This document shows, one piece after another, positions 22,977 to 33,600 of a stretch of 64,000 nucleotides of DNA (within the stretch, counting starts at the first letter, position 1; each line of letters starts with the position of its first letter). A program made the position numbers and the translations under genes. The stretch is from Punctularia strigosozonata HHB-11173 SS5 (lineage: Eukaryota; Basidiomycota; Agaricomycetes; Corticiales; Punctulariaceae): contig NW_006767433.1 in assembly GCF_000264995.1 (NCBI RefSeq), positions 4,322,967-4,386,966 of the forward strand, read 5' to 3'. The notes under the pieces were generated by a model. That model ran no database searches and was not told where the DNA came from. It was given only the letters and a program-made list of their open reading frames with translations.

Positions 22977-24052
22977 TGTTTGCGGTATACCACATGGACA
23001 GGTTGCTAGGAAGACACCCGTAGGCTCGTTCCAAGTGCATATGGATATCGTTTGCGCCCCTGCTGCGTGCTGAACACGATTCGCTGCCTCAGGAGAGAAC
23101 GTGGACTCGCTTTGGCGTCGCCTTTTTTCCCGGTACCGGTGCCTCGTCGCGAGACTGCGCGTCCGACTAGCTAGATCAGCACGGCTACCTTCGAGAAAGA
23201 CTTGATATTGTTGGGTGATCGCCCTGTCACTACAGCTGGGGAACGCTACATCAAAACAAGGATCATCGTGACATCTGACGTGTTCCCTCCAAGATTTTGA
23301 CATGCGCGTTCTAGGATGGTTTACCTGAGAGCGTGACTGCGCCAGTCCCGTTGGAAGCGAAATTCTGGATTTAATCATACCTCATGCATGAAACTCCTAC
23401 TAACAGGTCTGGGGCTCTCGTGGCCTGTGGCGACATCAATACATTCCAGTACGGTATTCTTGTGGTACGTGGTGAATGTTGAAAGAAAAGCTGCGCTAAT
23501 TTTGAGACCGTTCACTTGCTGCCAGTCTGTCCTTCGGCACGGAATACCAAGACGATGTATAGTCTCCTGGCCCTTGATGTACTCCCAATTGTCATCGAAC
23601 CCTTTATCATGAATGTATTCCCGGTCCTCATTATGGGCAACTGTGCATGCGCGCGCCCGTCTTATGCTTGGCGATTTCCAATGCTCGGTTGCGCTGTAGA
23701 CCGACATCGCCTAGGTCCAACTCGTTACTCATACATATCGCTGTCCCGATCTCCGTGGCTGATTGGCCGGACGAGAGCATCATATATATGCTGGGAACAC
23801 TGCTCAAGGTGAACTTATGATTGGGATACGTGGCTGCCGGCACGGCATACTCGTGCATACTCCAGCACGCAAGCAGTTGAGCTTCCTTCTACTTCTACAC
23901 GCATCTTAAGCTTTTTGCCTGAGGGTGTCATCCTTGATTGCTATGCATCGCCTCATGGATTCGAGAGGTGACTCGAGTGGCATTTGCACGTCAAGTCATA
24001 TCTGGGCGTGTTGTCGCAGACTGTATTGCGCGATAACAAAGGCTATACGCGA
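22977..24052. other. Region between two convergent genes without a recognised gene
   Basis: A few ORFs of 70-150 codons exist, such as 22908-23378 and 23375-23707 on the minus strand, but they show no domain or coding-like codon pattern. An alternating CATATATATG stretch lies near 23780. The expected contents are the 3' ends of the zinc-transporter and PNGase A transcripts. Confidence 0.45.
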
Positions 24053-26651
24053 TCAACTAGCATGTGACCCTATGCCAGTCAACGAACCGCCTTCGCTGTT
24101 ATACAGCAGCCAAGCCTCGCTAACCGTGCCCATGGATGTCGTATTTGCGACATTGTAAGTCCCGACGTTGCGTTCGTATGTACGCCCGTCTTGATCCTTG
24201 AAACTGTATTCTTCTATGATCTTCCCTGTACGAACGCGAACTCCCAATTCGTGCTGGTACTGCATATCATGTGGTCACCTTCCCTTCTTTAGCCTCAATC
24301 ACGATTCGGTGAGCACATACCTGGTAGCCGTCACAGATCTGTGTGGTATTGATTATGTTGGCGGTGATAGTCGGAACTGCTAGAGACCGACTGTACGAAT
24401 GGTTGAGATGCACGCCATAGTCGTAGAGCTGCCCGGTTTGATTGTAGGTGAGAACCAAAAACAAAGGATATTCGAATTTGTCGGAGATAATGGTAACACC
24501 GCTGTGTGTCGAGCTCGACGTTCCGGAGGAGAGCTGCACTACGTTCTGGAGACAAGCGACGGGTGAGTAACGTCTGGAGCAACTTTGTATCGTTTATGAT
24601 ACCTGCGCGCTAATGTTATTCGTCGTTACTGTGTAAATTTCCGAGTTGGAGTACTATTCCCACTATCGTTTCAGCAAATATTTCATTTCAGTCACAGAGC
24701 AGTAAGATGATTACCTTCAGCAGTTGCTCCCATTTCACCGTGGTAGTCTTCCCACTCCCCGTCTTTACGTATCCCTCGATGCTCAACGTGCGACTCGCAG
24801 CAGTCGTAACGCTAACATTAGGGGCCGGGCCACTGACGGTACCAGTGACCGTAGGGTCAACATACGGCGCAGCTAAGTAACTTGTGATAGCCCCCGTGGT
24901 TTGTTTTGAAGAAGAGTCGAGATACAGCTGAACGCATTGTTAGCTTCATAGAACTAGCAGCATTAAAGCAGGAACTTGAAAAACCTGGATGTTGCCTGAG
25001 ACTATCCAATCTACGTTGATACTGTGATCTGTACCCATACCGGCAACATTCACGGTGAAGTTATGAGCGACACCATCCGAAAGGAGCGGCAAGAAGGGCG
25101 ATACGTCGATGTAATACGTAGGTGAGTCGAATGCACCATAAGAAACCATCGGTCTACGACATAGCAAGGCGTCATGATCAGTACGATAACAATGAAACAG
25201 TTGAGATGTATTGACCTCCAGATGGTGGGCAAAAACTCTCCAGTGTAGATTACGGCTTCACATGTCACATCAAAGGTCGTAAACGTCAGAGATGTAATCA
25301 CAACGTACGATACGGCAAGACAACTCCCGCAAGGATGCCGTCAATCAAGAGCTGGACCTCTCTGAATGGCCCTACAGCGTCGAAGTTGAATCTCAATAAA
25401 TTAAATTCCCGGGAATACACTTACCTTTTCCGTTCGCGTATCCGTCCGGAGCGCTCCATGTGGGCAACTGACCGAAGAATTGATCGGGTACGTTGCCGTA
25501 CTGCGGGAGTCAGACAGCGTAGACAGACGTTGAGCATGCAACACACCCAGAACTCCTCATTCCTGCGTACACGACGAGTCAGGGCGATATTGGTTGGGCG
25601 CAATTTCTCACTCACGAGTCTCCGGTCGCGTATATCTCCACAATGGCTTGCGCCCCATTCCGCGGAAGGGTCAAGCTCGTCTTTTTGGTGAATACGACCC
25701 GTAAGTATCATGCATGAGCTCGTCATTGTTCAATTCTTACGATGAGAGCATCGGGGATGGAGGCAGCTTGGCCTGAAACCGTCGATATAGGTAATATAAC
25801 GTCTGCTGGTTTGGGCTTTGAGAATGTCGAAGATGATCCAAAGAAAGTGATAGATAATGTGACTAGGTAGGGAATGATTTATAATCAGCCAGCACGAGTT
25901 ACCTATCCTGACTCCGACTAACCATCATACTCTCCTGTGAGGCCCGAAGACGGATCAAGTAGGTTGCCGAGGTCGACGGTCAGGTTGCTACGAGAGATAG
26001 GATTTCAGTGCCGATTATTGGCTATTTTGGCATGGCTACACACCCAGGCTGAGCCAGTAACGCGGTGTAACGAGTGACATCTTTGAGGGCAGTCCATATT
26101 ATGCCCTTGACGGTAGGTTCCGGGGTAGATGTCCTCCAGACTAATCCCAGTCGGTCAGCGCGGGTTTATCGGGCCACTAAGGAAAATTCCTACCTTCCAC
26201 GCCATGCAGATAGATATGCTGGAAGGTGTTGCGGATCGGGCACAGTCATGTTCGAATAAGTCAAGACTCACTGCCAAGCGGTCATATTGGGTCTATGAAA
26301 CAATTCAGTACGCATACGGTGCAGAAGACACGAGAAACATCTTACTCCGTTAGACGTCGCTGTAATGTTAGCCACGACGGCACTCCAGCTGGCAGGTTCA
26401 CCACACTCAACCGGCGGATTGTAGGGAACTGTTGCGGGTTGTCCATAACTGTTGCCAAACAGATGTCGCACCAATGTAATGGAGCACTCATGTGCGTCGT
26501 GAGGGATTGCGGGGGGCTGCTGAACTTGGAAGTCCCGCAACGGGGAATCAGCAAATGGTGTTCCCGAACTTGAAGCACCGTGCGCCAGATTGTAGTATGA
26601 CAGAGAGCATACGAGGTATACCAACATCCGCGACGTGAAAGTCATCGTCAT
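24053..26651 (-). CDS. Peptide-N4-(N-acetyl-beta-glucosaminyl)asparagine amidase A (PNGase A family), secreted
   Basis: PNGase A-type enzymes release N-glycans from glycoproteins. The 586-residue protein has a signal peptide (MTMTFTSRMLVYLVCSLSYY) and family motifs: PLRDFQVQQPP, SYGQPATVPYNPP, GTQYDRLA, HGVEVWRTSTPEPT, LTLPRNGAQAIVEIYATGD, NEEFWYGNVPD, GPFREVQLLIDG and PTYYIDVSPFLPLL. Sixteen exons were inferred: 26651-26346, 26292-26272, 26218-26194, 26140-26044, 25987-25923, 25862-25741, 25680-25616, 25562-25547, 25500-25425, 25371-25309, 25255-25216, 25153-24985, 24927-24715, 24653-24603, 24545-24321 and 24259-24053. Three are microexons (21, 25 and 16 nt). Each junction keeps a conserved block in frame, so the model is strong despite its complexity. 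Several N-x-S/T sites (for example NNISA, NHSY) suit a secreted glycoprotein. Confidence 0.9.
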
Positions 26652-27084
26652 TGCGAGAGGCGCCTGACGCCATGCTAGGCAGTTCCGGCTTATATGACTT
26701 TCTGCAAGAACTTGAGGAGACGCGCCGGAAGATCAGAAGGCATATCAAGGGCATGTGCTCAAGGAAGGCCCATTGATAAGAGCGCGAATAGCCTGAAGCT
26801 CTTGTAGCGGGGTTGACGACAGTCCTCTAGCAGCTCGCTTTTCCTGGCGTCATATTCAATATCCAACAGTCACAGAGTTGGCGGAGTCACGTAAAGTGAG
26901 CAGGCACCGTCGAAGGCTAAGGTGTCCGTTCTCGTCGGACGTTTTTTGCCTCGTGATCGCGGCAAGCACTTTCTCTCCAGCTCCGAGGCCGACACATGGG
27001 CCACCGGCGCCTCCACCGTGCTTTGTGTTTCTGTAGGCCTTTGTTCTAGCAAGTCAAGATCGTACCCTCTTGCTAGTAGACGCC
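26652..27084. other. Divergent promoter region between PNGase A and a BTB gene
   Basis: No coding motif was seen. Promoter elements for both genes are expected, but no clear TATA box was identified. Confidence 0.45.
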
Positions 27085-28222
27085 ATGGACTCGACATCCC
27101 CAGCAAAACGTCAGCGGACGGATACAACGTCACTCACTCCGGGTGCTTCAACACTGGCCGTCGTTCGCTCTGACGTTTGGTACGACGACGGGAACATTAT
27201 CCTTCAGACCGGCGCAGGTACACCGGACTCGCCAGTTGCAATATTCCGCATACACAGAAGTGTGCTAGCGTCACGGTCGTCTGTGTTCAAGGATATGTTT
27301 ATGCTAGCCCAACCTGGCGGTGAACGGACTGTGGATGGCTGCCCCATTATACACCTTACGGACGACCGCTACGAGTTGGAACACGTTCTACGGGCCATGT
27401 ACGGAGAGGCAAGGTGAGTCCCCCGGTACTGGTGCCTTTCTGCTCGCTTGCATACATGTTCGCATTGCTACCCCTTCAAGATACTTCAAGCCCGATCAGG
27501 CACTCGAGTTCTCCGCAGTGGCCGGTTTCGTACGCCTCGGCGCAAAATATGATATTCCCACCCTCCGCACGGAGGGTCTGTCAAGATTGACGTACGAGCT
27601 GCCTACGACGCTCGCCGCCTACAATCAAGTATATCAGACATGGACGAAGATTGCCTTCCACAAAGGACTGCCTTTCGATATCCTGAACCTTGCGCACGAT
27701 TGCGGCATCTCACATATATTGCCCGCCGCATACCTCGCCTGTACCTCGCGTTCATTCTTGCACATCGTCGAAGGTTTGCCTGGCGAACGCCCTGGCTCCC
27801 GGTCACGGTTATCAGCCGTTGCGATGGCTGCATGCATTCAGGGAAAGCAAGGACTCCTCGCGGAACAATACCACGTGAAATGACTGGACACGGATCGCTA
27901 TCCCTCGCCTCATTGTCGGGTGGGAAATATGTGCGCTCCCCAAAGGCTCAAAATTTTGCTGGATCTGCAACCTCGTCTCGCGGACCTGCATGCGCGCACA
28001 ATGTGGAACCGCCATGACGGCGTCGACTGGGACGCCGAACTATGCGATGCGTGTGCTAAAGTTGGGCGAACCGCATTTGAGACCCTCATGGTCGCGCTAT
28101 GGAGAGAGTTTCCCGTCTTTTTCGGTCTTGCGGGATGGGACACACTGTTGCATGACATGGAGCCATGTAAGTGGTCGCCATTCATGCACCTTTTCGTCGT
28201 TTCGTCTCATGCTCGTGCAGGA
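27085..28222 (+). CDS. BTB/POZ domain protein with an in-frame TGA
   Basis: This belongs to the large, fast-evolving agaricomycete BTB family (protein-interaction domain, probable Cul3 adaptor or transcription role). Exons are 27085-27413 and 27481 onward. The BTB core has SDVWYDDGNIIL, FRIHRSVLASRSSVFKDMF and GCPIIHLTDD, then FVRLGAKYDIPTLR and LAHDCGISHILPAAYLAC. After residue 243 the frame meets TGA at 27881 (codon context AAA TGA CTG GAC). The same frame then continues open, with family-like sequence (LDTDRYPSPHC, LKILLDLQPRLADL, WDAELCDACAKVG, WREFPVFFGL), to 28166. A final intron at 28167-28220 would form the last stop across the junction (T|GA). Options are a broken gene, readthrough, a base error, or an unlikely 148-nt intron (27800-27947) that removes the stop. 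The feature end marks the extended frame. Confidence 0.6.
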
Positions 28223-28511
28223 CACTAAAAACACCTCCCCTGGTGTACACACCTTCCCACTTTGAAGCCTCTGCATACGGATGCTGTGACTGGCCGACTA
28301 CGGCATGTCGCCAAGGGCACTCCGTGAGGGGAGGTTCTGACGACTGAATATCACTTCTGGCCCGATGATCCGCACGACATTTCACGACATGCCACGACAT
28401 AAACCTCACATATCTTACTGTTATATATAATGTCTGACAGACGAATAACGAATCCAGGCACTGCAAAGCTATTGTATGGCCATGCGCAAGCAATGGACGC
28501 TCGAGCGTACT

Positions 28512-30130
28512 TCACGCGGTTTCGTCCAAGAATTTCTGGATCTGTGCTTGGATGAACTCAGTGTCTTCGGGGTTGGCATCTCCACCCGCTGTTGTTCGCG
28601 CCGGTGCGTTAGAGGGCCATCACATTAAGCCTGCCCGAATACTTACCGACATGGCCCCATACAGAATCAATCACGACCTGCGAAATCGGGTTAACGACCG
28701 CTGAAAGGGCTGTGTCGATGGGCATACATACCAGTTTAGCTCCGTTGGTCATGAGCGAAACCTCGATCTCACTGTCCTCCGGCTACGTAGCAGAACTTGT
28801 TAGATTGACCGGTGGTACCCACATGTACTTGCATACCGGGAAGTAGAGATCTGTCTTGCACGGCATAATTAGTCCCTTCGCCTTAATGCTCTTCAAGCAT
28901 TGCTCGTAGTCTCCGCCGTCCCTCACAAGCGACACATCGCCCGTGTACCACGTATGCAGCAACGTGAGCATATCGTTCGCGTCCCATTCGGTGAGAAAGC
29001 CGCCTTCCCAATCTTCGCGCAGCCAGGATTCCATATCCGGGTGCGCATCAGAGATGTAGAGGCGCTGCCGGAACCAAGTTTGGCCATAGGCCCAGGCCGA
29101 GTAGGCACGGCCAAAGGCACGGATGCCATATTGAGGAGGGGATGTGTAGTGTCCGTCGTGGAAGTCTTTGGAGGCGGTAAGAGCTGCTTGGGGGCCTTCC
29201 AAAAAGCTGACAGGAGAAGGTTGAACTTGTGTGAAGGAGACGGAAAGGTCATCAAGCACTCGCCATTTGTTGTGCGGAGATGTGCGAGCCGAACCGCAAA
29301 TCGGGACAAATCTGTGGATGTTACGCTGAGGAGATGGCGTGTTTTTAGGCTCTTCAAACAGCGAAATACCTTTCGACGTAGTCCGGGAAGACCACGGGCC
29401 AATAGTATGCCTGCATAGATGATGGTTATTGTCGAGCGTATGTGCATCGCATAGTCATGTACCTGTTGACCACCCATGCTGAATCCTATAACCAGACGGA
29501 CCTTCGAGATGCCCAACTTTTTGGTCAGAACGGCATGTTGAGCACGGCTGTGAGGGCATTAAAATGAGATATACTTCATAGAAGCATCCGCTCACATGTT
29601 ATCCTCATAGGACACAGCGGGGAAGTAGGGGCCATTATACGGCGCCGGCTGGTGTGGAAGTCTTAGTTGCCAAAGATGATACGGTATTCGTCTAATGTAT
29701 TCACAGTATTCGAAGGCGACGAGGACTGGGACATGCGCTTAGCCCATCATGAGTGATCAACATCAGATATAACAACTACCTCTCCATTTGAGAAAAGGGC
29801 GAAGGTGACGACGAAGAACTTGTCCGTGTTCAGGACCTTGAGCAGACATGATCAATATGTACGAGTTATGTTCGCAGTTAAGGCAAACTGGAGGCACCTT
29901 ATCCTCGCCGACAAGGTAACTTCGGTCTGATGTTATGAGGGATCGCACCGGCGTTTGGCATGCTGTGACTTACGATCCAGTTTCCCCCCGTAGCATGTCG
30001 GGAAGACAACACAGGGTTTTTTAGGATCTCCATATGTCCGGTAAGCAGTGATTGCATTAGGCAGCGTACCTCCGGCCACTCTCAGGCGGCCGTGGTGATA
30101 ATACTGAGTAGCGGGTTCCTTGGACGACAT
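28512..30130 (-). CDS. Alpha/beta hydrolase of the homoserine O-acetyltransferase-like group
   Basis: The protein has 339 residues. Motifs include AYRTYGDPKKPCVVFPTCYGG, PAPYNGPYFPAVSYEDN, the nucleophile elbow GFSMGGQQ, ICGSARTSPHNKCFLEGP, FGRAYSAWAYGQTWFR and the His-bearing DSVWGHVAGGDANPED. These match fungal MET2-like alpha/beta hydrolases. It is shorter than true Met2 (about 480 residues), so the exact substrate is uncertain. Exons are 30130-29974, 29926-29898, 29836-29780, 29725-29705, 29648-29596, 29547-29463, 29410-29370, 29311-29264, 29206-28837, 28782-28732, 28677-28647 and 28588-28512. Exon 2 is 29 nt and exon 4 is 21 nt. Intron 8 (29207-29263) needs a GC donor (AAATG|gcgagt) to produce HNKCFLEGP. 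The gene is divergent from the chitin synthase gene. Confidence 0.88.
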
Positions 30131-30676
30131 CGGTGAAGTTGCACAAACGATTACTGCGATGCCCGTCCACTTCTTATCTCAGCATCGGTGCAAACGCGTG
30201 CAATTCATGCTGCCACAAGAATCTCATGGACGAGAGACTGACCAGCCAGATCCGGTATGCGTCATTTCAGCTTCCTGAGAGCAACTCACGCGTCGCTGCG
30301 GACGGTAGACTTCTGTGCGAGTAGTCCTCAGAATAGGCACGGCGAGTTGACAAGCATGTGCATCGTACAAGGCCTCGGCCACCGAGCACCGGAGACGAAC
30401 ACGTCCGTAAGGAGGCTGAGCACCGAGCAGAGCGTGGGAGGCGTTGGACGTAGACCTCCCAAATCGAGGAGGTCTCAGAGTCCCGTGACTGCTCCCCGCG
30501 CGTTTCTTCGCCGAAAACGATCCTGCGTGGTCATCGACCAGTGCCGGCGCGTCCCACACGCTCTTCATCGCCGTCGACGACGTCGACGTTGCCCGCCGCC
30601 GCCCTCCTCTTTCCTTCGCTCCTTACCTTATTCGCTTTATTCTTATTTCATCGCCGGGCCCGGCGCTCCGTTCGCC
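30131..30676. other. Divergent promoter region (hydrolase / chitin synthase)
   Basis: The approach to the chitin synthase ATG is strongly pyrimidine-rich (about 30595-30660), a common fungal promoter feature next to transcription starts. An upstream in-frame reading continues from 30257 without a family match, so the first ATG at 30677 was taken as the start. Confidence 0.5.
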
Positions 30677-33600
30677 ATGGCCAAACGTCAGTCCACTATG
30701 GGCTCCCACCAGCGGCTCGAGAACGTCGACGACCTCACCAACCTCCCCTCGCTCGGCGACGACATCATCGTGCAATGCATCCGCGAACGCTTTATGCAAG
30801 ACACCGTCCACACCGCCGTGGGCAGTTCCGCTCTCGTCGCCGTCAACCCGCACAAGTATGTTCCCAGCAACGCGGACTCGATCTTGCAGAAGTACGCCTC
30901 CGAATACCGAGACACTTCCGAAAACAAGTCCCCTCTTCCGCCCCACATCTTCCAGCTGGCGAACAATGCGTACTACCATATGCGAAGAACGAACCAGGAT
31001 CAGAGCATCCTCCTGACGTGCGTTGGCATCTAAAAATAAGTCGTCTTGGCGATGACTGACTTCGAGCAGGGGAGAGACCGGGAGCGGCAAGTCGGAGAAC
31101 CGGCGGTTGGCCATCAAAAGCTTGCTGGAACTCAGCGTCAGCAACCCTGGCAAGAAAGGGTCAAAGCTTGCTGCCCAGGTTCCAGCCGCCGAGTTCGTAC
31201 TCGAGACGTTTGGCAACGCCCGCACGCTCTTCAATCCTAATGCGTCGCGGTTCGGAAAGTACACGGAGCTGCAGTTCAATGATCGTGGTCGTCTATGCGG
31301 TGTGAAAACGCTTGACTACTACCTAGAGAAGGGTCGGGTCGCGGGTGCGCCGTCAGGAGAACGCAACTTTCACATCTTCTACTATCTCGTTGCCGGCGCC
31401 TCGCCCGAAGAACGTCAACATATGCATCTCATCGACAAGGCCACCTACAGGTACCTCGGTCACCATCCCACTGGCCGTGGTATGGGCCGCGATGATGATG
31501 GCATTCGCTTCGACCAGCTGAAGATGGCCCTCAAGAACGTTGGCTTTTCCAAGCGGCATGTGGCCCAGACATGCCAGCTTATCGCCGCGATCTTGCACCT
31601 CGGTAACCTCGAGTTTACGATAGATCGCGGACGGAATGAAGACGCCGCTGTGGTCCGCAACCTTGATATCCTGAACGTCGTCGCCGAGTTTCTCGGCGTA
31701 CAGCCCGCTGCACTTGAGGCCGCGCTGTCGTACAGGACCAAAATGGTTCGGAAGGAGCTTTGCACTGTGTTCCTAGATCCCGATGGTGCTTCAGACAACC
31801 GGGACGATCTCGCCAAAACTCTCTACTCCCTCCTCTTCGCGTGGCTCAACGAGCACATCAATCAGAAGCTCTGCAAGGACGATTATGCGACATTCGTGGC
31901 CTTGTTTGACCTTCCCGGGTCGCAGAACATGACCTCGCGCCCTAACAACCTCGACCAGTTCTGCATCAACTACGCTAATGAGCGTTTGCAGAATTTCATC
32001 CTCAACCAGATCTTCGAGAATCACGTTTCCGAATATGAGAGCGAGGGTATTGCTGCGTGGGTGCCGAGGGTGCCTTATTTCGAGAACAGCGAATGCCTCC
32101 GGATGATACAGAATCAGCCGGGTGGATTGATTCACATCATGGACGATCAGGCAAGAAGGGCCCCGAAGAAGACGGATCACACTATGGTGGAGGCGTTTTC
32201 CAAGCGATGGGGCAACCACTCCTCGTTCAAGGCCGGCGGCGTCGATCGATCAGGTTATCCGACGTTCACTGTCAACCACTTCAATGGTCCTGTTACATAC
32301 TCGTCGGAAAACTTCCTCGAACGCAACCTAGACGCCGTCAACCCGGACTTCGTGTCCTTACTTCGCGGGGCCAACGCGCATGAGATTGCCGGCGCCGATG
32401 CCACAGGTTCCAATAATCCATTCGTGAAAGGTCTGTTCTCCAGCAAGGCTATCGCTACGCAGGCGCATCCTCGCAATGAGGAGACGATCGTTGCTGCGCA
32501 GCAACCCGTCAAGCCCATGCGTGCTCCCTCGACAAGGCGCAAGAACACGATCAAGCGCCGGGGCGCCAACAATCCGCTTGCAGACATCGACGAGCAGGAA
32601 CGTGATGATGACGAGACTCTCGCTGCGCCGGGAATGGGTGCTTCCGGCTCTGCCAACCACGGGACTCCTTGCGTGGCAGGCGAGTTCCGCTCAGCCCTCG
32701 ACACGCTCTTCGAGACCCTGCAGGACACACAGTCCTGGTATGTGTTCTGCATCAATCCGAACGATTCGCAGCTCCCGAATCAGCTCGAGGGACGCTCGGT
32801 CAAAGGCCAAGTCAGGAGCGCTGGGCTCAGTGCGATCGCGCAGAGGAACCGATGTGTGTTCGAGGTGGGCATGACGCCGCAGGAGTTCGTGGACAGGTAT
32901 CAGGAGCCGTTGACGGCGATAGGCGTGACTGAGGGAGACCCGAGGGAGTTGATATCTCAAACCCGAACGGCGCTGGGGTTGGAGGAAGGCGACATCGTAT
33001 TGGGTAATCATAAGGTAGGACAAATAACCTCTACCCCAATGCTCGATCCTCACACTCCCATGATAGGCTTTCTTGTCTCAGGCGGCTTTCCACAAACTTG
33101 AGGATCAGCTCCGTTCGCAGGATGCAGAAGAGCAGAAGAGGAACAGGATGCGCGACGCCGAGGCAGAAGCCGGGCTCAATCCGCGAGAACTTAACGACCC
33201 TTACGCGCCTTACCTCACCCCTGGCGCGGAGATGATGCAGTCACCTTACGACAGCGGGTTCAACGACCCCTTCAATCAGTCCTCGCAACAGCTACCGCTT
33301 GTACAAAATGCCTCATCACTGCAGCGCGCTGATATGTACGAGGATGAGTACGAGGAACGGAAGTCCTTCCGCAGCGACGACTACGATCAGCAGAGTCGTT
33401 TCACCAGCGCTCGAGACGATACGTCCCACTATGGTACCGAGTCATACGCACCATCCCGCAACATGTTCCAGGGCGCGGATACCAAGGGCGTGTTCGGCAA
33501 GGAAGCTCTCGCCGGCGAGATCCAAGAGGGTGAGACTACAGAGGTCGTGAAGGAGACTTCGGCGCGCAGGAGATGGGTGGCACTCTGCTGGATTTTAACC

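Noticed and set aside
27800-27947. Alternative 148-nt intron that would remove the TGA from the BTB gene
   Set aside because: The phase fits, but the removed stretch itself looks like family coding sequence and the length is atypical for this window. It is kept only as an alternative.
30677-33100. A separate myosin gene before the chitin synthase
   Set aside because: Frame and GT-AG introns run continuously into the chitin synthase part, and motor-plus-synthase fusion is the known design of this class.
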